A stretch of DNA of 64,000 nucleotides from Luteimicrobium subarcticum. Lineage in GTDB: Bacteria > Actinomycetota > Actinomycetes > Actinomycetales > Cellulomonadaceae. The notes under the pieces were generated by a model. The model saw nothing but the letters and a program-made list of their open reading frames with translations, searched no databases and had not been told where the DNA came from. The DNA lies in assembly GCF_002798015.1 (NCBI RefSeq), contig NZ_PGTZ01000006.1:558001-622000 (forward strand), read 5' to 3'. Positions 8,251 to 17,028 of the stretch are shown here, piece after piece. Each line of letters opens with the position of its first letter. Within the stretch, counting starts at the first letter, position 1. Made by a program: the position numbers and the translations under genes.

Positions 8251-9099
8251 ATGACCTCCCTCGCACCGTCCCGCCGACGCGCCGTGTTCCTCGACGTCGA
8301 CGGCACCTACCTGTCCGTGCACGGGGTCGTGCCGCCGAGCGCGCGCGACGCCGTCGCCCAGGCCCGCGCGGCCGGCCATCTCGTGTTCCTGTGCACCGGC
8401 CGCTCGCTGCCGCAGATCACCGCCGACGTCCGCGAACCGGGCTTCGACGGCATCGTCGCCGGCGCGGGTGCGTACGCCGAGCTCGCGGACGGGACCGTCC
8501 TGCGCCACGTCACGTACGCGCCCGACGAGCTGCACCACGCGGCCGGGGTCCTGGAACGGCACGGTGTCGAGCACCTGCTCGAGACGAACACCGTCCTCGT
8601 CGGCACCCCGGGCGCGCCGCGCGTGCTGCGCGGGCTCATCGACGCCTCCGAGGGCGACTCGCACCGCGAGGCGTTCGAGGCGATCGTCGAGGCCATCCGC
8701 ACCGACGAGCCCCACGACCGCACCGACGTCAACAAGGTCATCGTGCTCGACTCGCCCGTGCCGCTCGACACCCTGCGTGCCGAGCTCGGCGACACGTTCG
8801 TCATCGTGCCCGCGTCGGTCGCCCTCATGGGGCCGCACAGCGGCGAGATCCAGCTGCGTGCCGTGCACAAGGGCGCCGGGGTCACCGCCGTCCTCGACCA
8901 CCTCGGCCTGGACCCCGCGGACGCGGTCGCGTTCGGCGACGGCGCGAACGACGTCGAGATGCTCGAGCTCGTCGGCACCGGCGTCGCGATGGGCGGGTCG
9001 GGGGCGTCCGCCGTCGCCGCCGCCGACCTCGTGACGGACCGCCCCGAGGACGACGGCATCGCGCACGGCTTCGCGCGCCTCGGGCTCACGACGCCCTGA
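8251..9099 (+). CDS. HAD-superfamily (Cof-type) phosphatase
   Basis: 282 residues. Motif I VFLDVDGTYLS gives the nucleophile and acid Asp near residues 15-17; motif II is CTGRSLP; the conserved Lys lies in the AVHKGAGV region; motif IV is FGDGANDVEML. This is the Cof/YidA subgroup with a large cap, soluble phosphatases of sugar phosphates or nucleotides; the exact substrate cannot be read from sequence. It is divergent from the NYN gene with 52 bases between starts. A terminator follows at 9114-9147. Confidence 0.88.
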   Translation: MTSLAPSRRRAVFLDVDGTYLSVHGVVPPSARDAVAQARAAGHLVFLCTGRSLPQITADVREPGFDGIVAGAGAYAELADGTVLRHVTYAPDELHHAAGVLERHGVEHLLETNTVLVGTPGAPRVLRGLIDASEGDSHREAFEAIVEAIRTDEPHDRTDVNKVIVLDSPVPLDTLRAELGDTFVIVPASVALMGPHSGEIQLRAVHKGAGVTAVLDHLGLDPADAVAFGDGANDVEMLELVGTGVAMGGSGASAVAAADLVTDRPEDDGIAHGFARLGLTTP

Positions 9100-9113
9100 C
9101 GAGCGGGACGCAC

Positions 9114-9147
9114 GGACGGGGCGGGAGCGTGCGCTCCCGCCCCGTCC
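9114..9147. terminator. Bidirectional terminator, 15-bp stem
   Basis: 15 nt at 9114-9128 pair with 9133-9147 around a GTGC loop. It lies between the HAD gene and the convergent purH and probably stops both transcripts. Confidence 0.75.
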
Positions 9148-9180
9148 GGCCTCGACACGTCAGGTGCGCGTCGGGACGCG

Positions 9181-10833
9181 TCAGTGCGCGAAGTGCCGCG
9201 TGCGCGTGAAGTAGAGCGAGACGCCCGCGGCCTGCGCGGCCTCGATCACCTCGGCGTCACGGATCGACCCGCCGGGTGCGACCACGGCGCGCACTCCGGC
9301 GTCCAGGAGCACCTGCAGGCCGTCCGCGAACGGGAAGAACGCGTCCGAGGCGGCGACGGAGCCGCGCGCACGCTCGACCACGGCACCGTCGGCGTCCTGC
9401 GCGAGCGCGTTCGCCCGCTCGACCGCGAGACGGCACGAGTCGACCCGGTTGACCTGCCCCATGCCGACGCCGACCGCGGCGCCCGCGTCGGCGAGCAGGA
9501 TCGCGTTCGACTTCGCGGCGCGGATCGCGCGCCACGCGAAGGACAGGTCCGCGAGCGTCGCGTCGTCGGCCGCGTCCCCGGCCACCAGGCGCCAGTGCTC
9601 CGCCGCGTCGCCGCCGGTGACGGCGCCGTCCTCGTCGCGCACCACGGCGTCGATCGCGTCGACCGTCTGGACGAGCACGCCGCCCGAGATGGGGCGGAAC
9701 TCGACCGCGTCCTCGGCGACGTCCGCGGGGAGCGTCAGCACGCGCAGGTTCTTCTTCTTCGCGAAGACCTCGAGCGCGCCGTCCTCGAACCCGGGCGCCA
9801 CGACGACCTCGGTGAACACCGGCGCGAGCGCCTCGGCCATCTCGGCCGTCACCACGCGGTTCGCCGCGACGACGCCCCCGTACGCCGAGACCGGGTCGGT
9901 CGCGTGCGCCTTGCGGTACGCGTCCGCGACGTCCTCGCCGACCGCGATGCCGCACGGGTTGTTGTGCTTGACGACGGCGACCGCCGGGCCGGCGTGGTCG
10001 AACGCCGCACGGCGGGCCGCGTCCGCGTCCACGTAGTTGTTGTACGACATCTCCTTGCCCTGGAGCTGCGTCGCCGTCGCCAGGCCGCCGCGCCAGTGCG
10101 TGTACAGCGCGGCCTGCTGGTGCGGGTTCTCGCCGTAGCGCAGCACCGCGCCGCGCTCCCACGTGGCACCCGTGAAGTCCGGGAAGCCGGCGCCGTCGGG
10201 CGCGTACGTGCCCGCGAACCACGACGCGACCGCGACGTCGTACGCCGCCGTGTGCGCGAAGGCCTGCGCCGCGAGCCGCTTGCGCGCCGCGAACGTGAAG
10301 CCGCCGCCGCGGACCGCGGCCAGCACGTCGTCGTAGGCCGCGGGGTCGACGACCACGGCCACGCTCGGGTGGTTCTTCGCGGCCGCCCGCACCATCGACG
10401 GGCCGCCGATGTCGATCTGCTCGACGCACTCGTCGGGCGTCGCGCCCGAGGCCACCGTCGCCCGGAACGGGTACAGGTTCACGACGACGAGCTCGAACGG
10501 CTCGATGCCGAGGTCGGCGATCTGCGCGAGGTGCTCCGGCTTGCGGGTGTCGGCCAGGACGCCCGCGTGCACGCGCGGGTGCAGGGTCTTGACGCGGCCC
10601 TCGAGGCACTCGGGGAAGCCCGTGAGGTCCTCGACCTTCGTGACGGGGATGCCCGCGGCGGCGACCGTGGACGCCGTCGAGCCGGTCGAGACGAGCTCGA
10701 CGCCCGCGTCGTGCAGACCCTGGGCGAGGTCGACCAGCCCGGACTTGTCGTACACGGACAGCAGGGCGCGGCGGACGGGGTGCTGCGCGTCGTCGGCGAG
10801 CGCGACGGGCGGCAGGCTGGGAGCGGCGGACAT
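9181..10833 (-). CDS. purH: Bifunctional AICAR transformylase/IMP cyclohydrolase
   Basis: 550 residues. Catalyses the last two steps of purine synthesis: formylation of AICAR with 10-formyl-THF, then ring closure to IMP. The N-terminal MGS-like cyclohydrolase domain (about 20-200) begins with [12 protein letters not shown] and contains STGSTAS. The transformylase half carries RYGENPHQ and the catalytic KHNNPCG. I chose the ATG at 10833 because CAGGAGGAACC is directly upstream; longer open frame further upstream overlaps the riboswitch. Expression is likely controlled by the ZTP riboswitch at 10899-11013. Confidence 0.97.
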   Translation of the reverse strand: MSAAPSLPPVALADDAQHPVRRALLSVYDKSGLVDLAQGLHDAGVELVSTGSTASTVAAAGIPVTKVEDLTGFPECLEGRVKTLHPRVHAGVLADTRKPEHLAQIADLGIEPFELVVVNLYPFRATVASGATPDECVEQIDIGGPSMVRAAAKNHPSVAVVVDPAAYDDVLAAVRGGGFTFAARKRLAAQAFAHTAAYDVAVASWFAGTYAPDGAGFPDFTGATWERGAVLRYGENPHQQAALYTHWRGGLATATQLQGKEMSYNNYVDADAARRAAFDHAGPAVAVVKHNNPCGIAVGEDVADAYRKAHATDPVSAYGGVVAANRVVTAEMAEALAPVFTEVVVAPGFEDGALEVFAKKKNLRVLTLPADVAEDAVEFRPISGGVLVQTVDAIDAVVRDEDGAVTGGDAAEHWRLVAGDAADDATLADLSFAWRAIRAAKSNAILLADAGAAVGVGMGQVNRVDSCRLAVERANALAQDADGAVVERARGSVAASDAFFPFADGLQVLLDAGVRAVVAPGGSIRDAEVIEAAQAAGVSLYFTRTRHFAH

Positions 10834-10898
10834 GGTTCCTCCTGATGCGACGTGGACGGGCCGGTGCCGGGGTCGGCATGACCCTTCGTGCGTACGGC

Positions 10899-11013
10899 CC
10901 GACGCCCAGGCGGACGACGTCGGATCAGGCGCGAGACCGGGCGGTGCACGGTGTCGCGAGGTGCGGCCGCTCCCCGGTGGTCGATCCCACCCGTTCACGC
11001 CAGTCGCGGCCGC
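10899..11013 (-). promoter_or_regulatory. ZTP (pfl) riboswitch upstream of purH
   Basis: On the minus strand an 8-bp stem GCGGCCGC (11006-11013 with 10963-10970) encloses GACTGGCG and the conserved ACCACCGGGGAGCG (10968-10981). After a variable linker comes a hairpin, CCGACG/CGTCGG (10899-10923), whose loop holds CCGCCTGGGC. These two conserved blocks and their order are the signature of the ZTP riboswitch, which senses ZTP/AICAR and controls purine and folate genes. Its placement 66 bases before purH fits. An expression platform is not obvious; a GGGTC/GACCC hairpin lies between aptamer and ribosome site. Confidence 0.88.
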
Positions 11014-11110
11014 CGCCAGTCTACCGGCCGACCCGCCTCCCGAGGGCACGCCGACGACGAGGAGCACGCCCCCGATTGCCTCGACCCGACCGGCGGACGA
11101 CAGTGGCCGC

Positions 11111-11560
11111 ATGCTCTCCCCCTGGACCCGCGCCCTCGCGGTCGGCGCAGCAGCCGGCAGCCGTGCCTCGCTCGGCTTCACCGCACCCCTGCGCCTCACC
11201 GGGCGCCCCGCCCTCGCCGCCGTGCACGCGCTCGGTGTCGTCGGCGAGCTCGTCGGCGACAAGCTGCCCATGGCGCCCAGCCGGCTCGACCGCGGCGGAC
11301 CGGTCGTCCGGGCCGTCGCCGGCGCCGTGGGCGGCGCGACCGTCGCCGTCGCGGCGCGTCGTGCCGACGACGCGCTGGGCGCCGGGCACGTGGCATTCGC
11401 TGCCGCGCTCGGTGCCGCCGCGTCCCTCGCCGGGACCTACGGGGGCGCGACGTGGCGACGGTTCGTCGCCGAGCGCGGGCTGCCCGACTGGCCCGCCGCG
11501 CTCGCGGAGGACGCCGTGGCCCTCGGTCTCGCGCGGGTCGGCCTGCGCGAGGTCGGCTGA
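11111..11560 (+). CDS. DUF4126-like small membrane protein
   Basis: 149 residues, hydrophobic, with several Ala/Gly/Val-rich helices. The order of a GSRASLGF segment, [20 protein letters not shown] and then [12 protein letters not shown] resembles DUF4126 proteins, where an acidic residue and DK-P motif separate membrane helices. Function unknown. It stands alone between purH and purN, on the opposite strand from both. The ATG at 11111 has a weak ribosome site. Moderate confidence that it is real, based on coding bias and family resemblance. Confidence 0.6.
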   Translation: MLSPWTRALAVGAAAGSRASLGFTAPLRLTGRPALAAVHALGVVGELVGDKLPMAPSRLDRGGPVVRAVAGAVGGATVAVAARRADDALGAGHVAFAAALGAAASLAGTYGGATWRRFVAERGLPDWPAALAEDAVALGLARVGLREVG

Positions 11561-11584
11561 GCCCGCGGCGTCCGGCGACCGGCG

Positions 11585-12226
11585 TCAGCCGATCGTCGCC
11601 GTGCGCCCCTCGACCGTCAGCCCGTCGCGTGCGACGCGGCCCACGACGTCGACGAGCAGGCTCCGCTCGGCGACCTTGATGCGCTCGTGCAGGCTCTCCT
11701 CGTCGTCGCCGTCCTCGACGGGCACGGCGACCTGCGCGACGATCGGGCCGCTGTCGACACCGGCGTCGACGACGATCACCGAGCAGCCCGACACCTTGAC
11801 CCCGTAGGCGAGGGCGTCACGCACCCCGTGCGCCCCCGGGAACGAGGGCAGCAGCGCGGGGTGGGTGTTGAGGATCCGTCCGCCGAACCGTGCCAGGAAC
11901 GGCTCACCGACCAGCTTCATGAAACCGGCCGCGACCACGAGGTCCGGGGCGAACACGTCGACGGCCTGCGTCAGCGCGGCGTCCCACGCGGACCGGTCGG
12001 CGAAGTCGCCCAGCCGGACCACGGCCGTCGGGACCCCCGCGTCCTGCGCGAGGTCCAGCGCACCGACGCCCGGGCGGTCCGTCACCACACCGACGACGCG
12101 GCCGCCGTACGCCGGGTCGTCGTGCACCGCGAGCAGCGCGGCGAGGTTCGACCCGCCGCCCGACGCGAGGACGACGATGCGGGTGGACGAGGCGGTCGGC
12201 ACGGCGTGGCCCGAGGGTGTCTGCAC
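11585..12226 (-). CDS. purN: Phosphoribosylglycinamide formyltransferase
   Basis: 213 residues, the normal size for the 10-formyl-THF-dependent GAR transformylase that makes FGAR in purine synthesis. The N-terminal VVLASGGGSNLAALL binds the phosphate of GAR. NTHPALLPSFPGAHG holds the catalytic Asn and His, and VDAGVDSGPIVAQ holds the catalytic Asp. The start is GTG at 12226, with TAGGGT 6 nt upstream (12233-12238), indicating a leaderless transcript. The upstream DUF6350 gene is on the same strand, 9 bases away. Confidence 0.96.
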   Translation of the reverse strand: MQTPSGHAVPTASSTRIVVLASGGGSNLAALLAVHDDPAYGGRVVGVVTDRPGVGALDLAQDAGVPTAVVRLGDFADRSAWDAALTQAVDVFAPDLVVAAGFMKLVGEPFLARFGGRILNTHPALLPSFPGAHGVRDALAYGVKVSGCSVIVVDAGVDSGPIVAQVAVPVEDGDDEESLHERIKVAERSLLVDVVGRVARDGLTVEGRTATIG

Positions 12227-12235
12227 GCCGACACC

Positions 12236-13567
12236 CTACGCGGGCTGCCTCCCCAGGGTGCGGCGCAGCCACGGACCGATCCCGAGCAGCCGCCAGCCCA
12301 CCGCGAGGACGACCCCGACGCCAACCTCGGCCGCCGCCCAGGCGCCCGTGCGCCACGCGTCCGCACCGACCTGGACGAGGACGCCCGGGCCGGCCGCACC
12401 GTTCGCCAGCCCTTCCAGCCCGACCACGAGCAGTCCCGCCGTCGCGGCCGCCACGACCACCGAGACCACCAGTCCCGACCACGAGGTCCCGCCGGCGTAC
12501 GCGTGCGACCGCCACAGGAACCCACCGGCGACCACCCCGAGGACGACGACCACGAGCGGCGCGAGGACGGACACGTCGTTCGTCCAGCCCGCCCCGGGCA
12601 GCACCCCGACGACCGGCAGCGCCGGGAGCGCACCCTCGACGTGGGCCGTCGTCGCGTACAGCGAGTCGGTCCCGATCCCGAACCCCGGGCCCACGACCCA
12701 GGCCGCGGCCCACGCCACGAGGTTCGGCACGAGCGCGAGCTGCGCGACCGCGAGCACCCCGCCGCCGACCACGCCGGGGTCGAGCAGGCGCAGCACGTCG
12801 GCGACCGTGGAACGCCCCGACACGGCCCACACGACCACCAGCAGCCCGGCGACCGCGACGAGCAGCAGCACGGCGACGAGCCCGGCCACGAACCCGCGGC
12901 GCAGGCCGTCGAACCAGGGGGCGCCGATCCACCGCACGCGACGGAGGACGGCGTCCTGCGCCGCCAGCGCCCGCTCGCCGACGGTCGGGCCGCGCCCGGA
13001 CGCGCTGGACCCGAGCGTGAACGCGGTCGCTGCGAGGAGCGCCGCGCCCACGGCACCGCGCCAGACCGCACCGGGTGCCACGGCCGTCGTGAGCAGCGAC
13101 GCGCCGGCGACCACCCCGGTGTAGAGCACGACGGCGAGCAGGAGCGGCAGGGCCGACGGGCGCAGGGTGCGCCGGGCGGCGCGGTACCCGACGAGCAGGC
13201 TGAGCGCGGTGACGCCCAGGGGGACGATCGTGAGCGTCACGCCACCGGTCACGAGGGGGACGCCCTGCGCGGCGAGCCATACCGCACCCGTCACCTGGGC
13301 CGTGCGTCCCCAGCCCGACCCGCTCGACGGCGGGCTCGCGACGAGGACGGCGCCCACGACGACCGCGACGACCACGAGCGGCAGGACGACCGTCTGGACG
13401 ACCACGCCGACCGCCGCCACGACCTGCTGGGTCCGGGCACCGCGGCCCGAGCCGTCGTCCGTGCGGCCGGTGCGACGTCGCAGCCCCCGCAGTCCGCGTC
13501 GCGGGGCGTCCGGCTCCGCGTCGATCGTGCGTGCCCGGGGCGACCGGGTGGGGGTGGTGGAGCTCAC
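12236..13567 (-). CDS. DUF6350 (PerM-like) polytopic membrane protein
   Basis: 443 residues from the GTG at 13567, or 467 from an ATG at 13639. Eight or more hydrophobic segments follow an Arg-rich cytoplasmic N-terminus of about 50 residues. Length, topology and its place directly upstream of purN match the actinobacterial DUF6350 family, which includes mycobacterial PerM, a membrane protein linked to cell division under stress. The purN neighbour is the conserved context. No enzymatic motif is visible. Confidence 0.7.
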   Translation of the reverse strand: MSSTTPTRSPRARTIDAEPDAPRRGLRGLRRRTGRTDDGSGRGARTQQVVAAVGVVVQTVVLPLVVVAVVVGAVLVASPPSSGSGWGRTAQVTGAVWLAAQGVPLVTGGVTLTIVPLGVTALSLLVGYRAARRTLRPSALPLLLAVVLYTGVVAGASLLTTAVAPGAVWRGAVGAALLAATAFTLGSSASGRGPTVGERALAAQDAVLRRVRWIGAPWFDGLRRGFVAGLVAVLLLVAVAGLLVVVWAVSGRSTVADVLRLLDPGVVGGGVLAVAQLALVPNLVAWAAAWVVGPGFGIGTDSLYATTAHVEGALPALPVVGVLPGAGWTNDVSVLAPLVVVVLGVVAGGFLWRSHAYAGGTSWSGLVVSVVVAAATAGLLVVGLEGLANGAAGPGVLVQVGADAWRTGAWAAAEVGVGVVLAVGWRLLGIGPWLRRTLGRQPA

Positions 13568-13731
13568 GGGGCAATCGTCGCGCACGGCGGGGTCGTGGTG
13601 GTGCAGGAGCCGCGGCGGGTCGGCGCGGCGGGTCGGCACGACGACGGGCCGCCGGGGCGAGCGGTGCTCGGCCCCGACGGCCCGTCGGGTGGTGCTGCCC
13701 GGCGTGCGTCACGCCGGGATCGTGCTGCGAC

Positions 13732-14649
<918 letters not shown>

Positions 14650-15825
14650 TTACTTCGCAGCCAGCGCGGCGGCCTTGTCGGCGCCCTCGTCCATGGTGCT
14701 CGCCAGCGTGACGAGCGGGTGGGCGGCCTCCGCGAGGATGCGGCGGCCCTCCTCGACGTTGTTGCCGTCGAGACGCACGACGAGCGGCTTGTTCGCCTCG
14801 TCGCCGAGGATCTCGAGCGCCTTGACGATGCCGTTCGCGACGGCGTCGCACGCGGTGATGCCGCCGAAGACGTTCACGAACACCGACTTGACCTGCGGGT
14901 CGTTGAGGATCACGTCGAGCCCGGCAGCCATGACGGACGCCGAGGCGCCGCCGCCGATGTCGAGGAAGTTGGCGGGCTTCACGCCGCCGTGGTTCTCACC
15001 GGCGTACGCGACGACGTCGAGGGTGCTCATGACGAGACCCGCGCCGTTGCCGATGATGCCGACCTCGCCGTCTAGCTTGACGTAGTTGAGGTCGCTGGCC
15101 TTCGCCTTGGCCTCGAGCGGGTCGGCCGCGGCCTTGTCCTCGAGCTCCTCGTGCTCCGGGTGACGGAAGCCGGCGTTCTCGTCGAGCGAGACCTTGCCGT
15201 CGAGCGCGACGATCGAGCCGTCCGCCGTCTTGACGAGGGGGTTGACCTCGACGAGCGTCGCGTCCTCCTCCTTGTAGACGGTCCAGAGCTTCTGGATGAC
15301 GTCGGCGATCTGCGGGGCGACGTCGGCGTCGAAGCCCGCGGCCTCGACGATCTCCTGCGCCTTGGCCGCGTCGATGCCGGTGAGGGCGTTGACCTCGATG
15401 CGCGCGAGCGCCTCGGGGCGCTCGACCGCGAGCTGCTCGATCTCCATGCCGCCCTCCTTGCTCGCCATGGCGAGCAGCGAGCGGTTGGACCGGTCGAGCA
15501 GCACGGAGAAGTAGTACTCCTCCGCGATCTGCGCGCCCTGGGCGATCATCACGCGGTGGACCGTGTGGCCCTTGATGTCCATGCCGAGGATCTCGGACGC
15601 CTTCTCGGCTGCCTCGTCCGCGGTCTTGGCGAGCTTGACGCCGCCGGCCTTGCCGCGACCGCCGACCTTGACCTGCGCCTTGACGACCACCACGCCGTCC
15701 TGACCACCGGTCAGCTTCGTTGCGCCTTCGCGGGCCTCTTCGGGGGTCGTCGCGACGACGCCGCCCAGCACGGGCACGCCGTGCTTCTCGAAGAGGTCGC
15801 GCGCCTGGTATTCGAACAGGTCCAC
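14650..15825 (-). CDS. sucC: Succinyl-CoA ligase [ADP-forming] subunit beta
   Basis: 391 residues from the GTG at 15825 (protein begins [18 protein letters not shown] after the initiator). An ATP-grasp domain covers the first 240 residues ([18 protein letters not shown]) and a CoA-ligase domain follows ([31 protein letters not shown]). I prefer this GTG because GGAAGGA lies about 9 nt upstream and family proteins start here; the ATG at 15843 has no ribosome site. A perfect 18-bp palindrome lies 36 bases upstream. Confidence 0.95.
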   Translation of the reverse strand: MDLFEYQARDLFEKHGVPVLGGVVATTPEEAREGATKLTGGQDGVVVVKAQVKVGGRGKAGGVKLAKTADEAAEKASEILGMDIKGHTVHRVMIAQGAQIAEEYYFSVLLDRSNRSLLAMASKEGGMEIEQLAVERPEALARIEVNALTGIDAAKAQEIVEAAGFDADVAPQIADVIQKLWTVYKEEDATLVEVNPLVKTADGSIVALDGKVSLDENAGFRHPEHEELEDKAAADPLEAKAKASDLNYVKLDGEVGIIGNGAGLVMSTLDVVAYAGENHGGVKPANFLDIGGGASASVMAAGLDVILNDPQVKSVFVNVFGGITACDAVANGIVKALEILGDEANKPLVVRLDGNNVEEGRRILAEAAHPLVTLASTMDEGADKAAALAAK

Positions 15826-15860
15826 CCTGGTGCGTCCTTCCATCGACGGAGATTCAACAG

Positions 15861-15878
15861 TGTCTCGACGTCGAGACA
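15861..15878 (-). promoter_or_regulatory. Perfect 18-bp palindrome upstream of sucC
   Basis: TGTCTCGACGTCGAGACA is perfectly self-complementary and lies 36 nt before the sucC GTG. A related imperfect site precedes icd, and TCTTGACATCGA at 16027-16038 is close to it as well. The position in the promoter region suggests an operator for a dimeric regulator of TCA-cycle genes (inference); I cannot name the regulator. Confidence 0.5.
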
Positions 15879-16017
15879 GCCGTGTTCCAGGTTAGACCTG
15901 CCGCGCGGCGCGACCGGCCGCAGGCGCCCTCTCGACGCCGCCTGGACGCCGCCGAGTGACGAGCGCCACATGCTCGCGCGCTCTCGTCGCCGTGCGGACA
16001 CCCGGCGGACACTCGAC

Positions 16018-16060
16018 GTCAACATGTCTTGACATCGATGGCTCGTCAACGTAACTTGAC
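16018..16060 (+). promoter_or_regulatory. Leaderless promoter with two copies of a GTCAA-N6-TTGAC operator
   Basis: A near-consensus promoter, TTGACA (16029-16034), 17-nt spacer, TAACTT (16052-16057), ends 6 nt before the ATG at 16064, so the transcript probably starts at the start codon. Two identical inverted repeats GTCAA-N6-TTGAC lie at 16018-16033 and 16045-16060, centres 27 bp apart. One overlaps the -35 box and the other the -10 box. The layout is that of autorepression by the small HTH protein encoded directly downstream. Confidence 0.65.
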
Positions 16061-16063
16061 ACC

Positions 16064-16300
16064 ATGTCCGACGATCCCTCCCGCGCCCCGGCCGACCTCA
16101 CGCACGCCGCCGCCGGCGACGACCCCGCAGCCGGGCTCCGGGCCGTCAGGGCGCTGCGCGTCCTCGCGGACCGGCTCGAGGCCCTCCAGGTACGTCGGGC
16201 CCGTGCGCTCGGGTGGTCGTGGCAGGAGATCGCGGACCAGCTCGGCGTCACCCGACAAGCAGTGCACCAACGGTTCGGCCGACAGGACCGGACCGGGTGA
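16064..16300 (+). CDS. Small helix-turn-helix DNA-binding protein
   Basis: 78 residues. The C-terminal half is a clean HTH: RARALGWSWQEIADQLGVT followed by RQAVHQRFGRQ. The N-terminal part is a short acidic/Ala-rich arm and a helix (AVRALRVLADRLEALQ) that could dimerise. Soluble, small DNA-binding proteins of this kind commonly precede Clp-N proteins in actinobacteria. It lies 71 bases before the Clp-N gene. It probably binds the two GTCAA-N6-TTGAC repeats over its own promoter (inference). Confidence 0.8.
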   Translation: MSDDPSRAPADLTHAAAGDDPAAGLRAVRALRVLADRLEALQVRRARALGWSWQEIADQLGVTRQAVHQRFGRQDRTG

Positions 16301-16371
16301 ACCCACCCCGGTCACCACGCACCGCACCCGACACCACCACAGCCCGTCACCACCGCAGACAGGAGCCGACC

Positions 16372-17007
16372 ATGTTCGCCCGATTCACCCACGACGCCCG
16401 CGCGGCCGTCAGTCGCGCCGTCGACGACGCCACCCCGACCTCCCCCGTCGACAGCACCGCACTGCTGCTCGCGCTGGCGGCGCTCGCCGACGAGGGCGAC
16501 ACCGGACCGGGCAGCGTCGTGCTGCGCGACGCCGGGCTCGACCGTGCCCGTCTCGCCACGGCGGCCCGTGCCGGCGCCCCGACGACGGCTGACGGCACGA
16601 CCGCCGACGGGACGACCGCCGGCACGGCGTCGGCCGACGTCCTCGACGCGGAACTCGACGCCGACGCGCTGGCCTCGCTCGGCATCGACCTGGACGCCGT
16701 GCGCGCGCACGCGGACGCCGTGTTCGGCGCCGGGGCGCTCGACGCCCCGGCGCCCTCGGAGGCCCGTCGGGGCCGGCGGCCCCGGGGACGTCTGACCTCC
16801 GACGCGAAGCGTGCGCTCGAGCTCGCGCTGCGCGAGGCGGGACGGCTGCACGACAAGCAGCTCACGAGCGCGCACCTGCTGCTCGGCCTCCTGCGGGACG
16901 CGGACTCCCCCGCGTCCCGCACGCTCGCGGCGGCCTCGGCCGACGTCCCCGCGCTGCGGGCGGCCGCCGAGCGCGCCCGCGACCGCCGGACGGGACGCGC
17001 TGCCTGA
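16372..17007 (+). CDS. Clp N-terminal (repeat) domain protein without ATPase
   Basis: 211 residues. Two segments resemble the ClpA/ClpC N-terminal repeat: residues 1-65 (FARFTHDARAAVSRAVDDA ... DSTALLLALA) and 140-205 (LTSDAKRALELALREAGRLH ... LTSAHLLLGLL). A Thr/Ala/Asp linker with ADGTTADGTTAGT joins them. There is no Walker motif, so it is not an unfoldase. It may act as a ClpC-like adaptor, or bind substrates or arginine-phosphorylated proteins as ClpC N-domains do (inference). AGGAGCCGACC precedes the ATG. Likely one operon with the HTH gene. Confidence 0.78.
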   Translation: MFARFTHDARAAVSRAVDDATPTSPVDSTALLLALAALADEGDTGPGSVVLRDAGLDRARLATAARAGAPTTADGTTADGTTAGTASADVLDAELDADALASLGIDLDAVRAHADAVFGAGALDAPAPSEARRGRRPRGRLTSDAKRALELALREAGRLHDKQLTSAHLLLGLLRDADSPASRTLAAASADVPALRAAAERARDRRTGRAA

Positions 17008-17028
17008 CGCCTGTGGGCGGCGGCCCGG

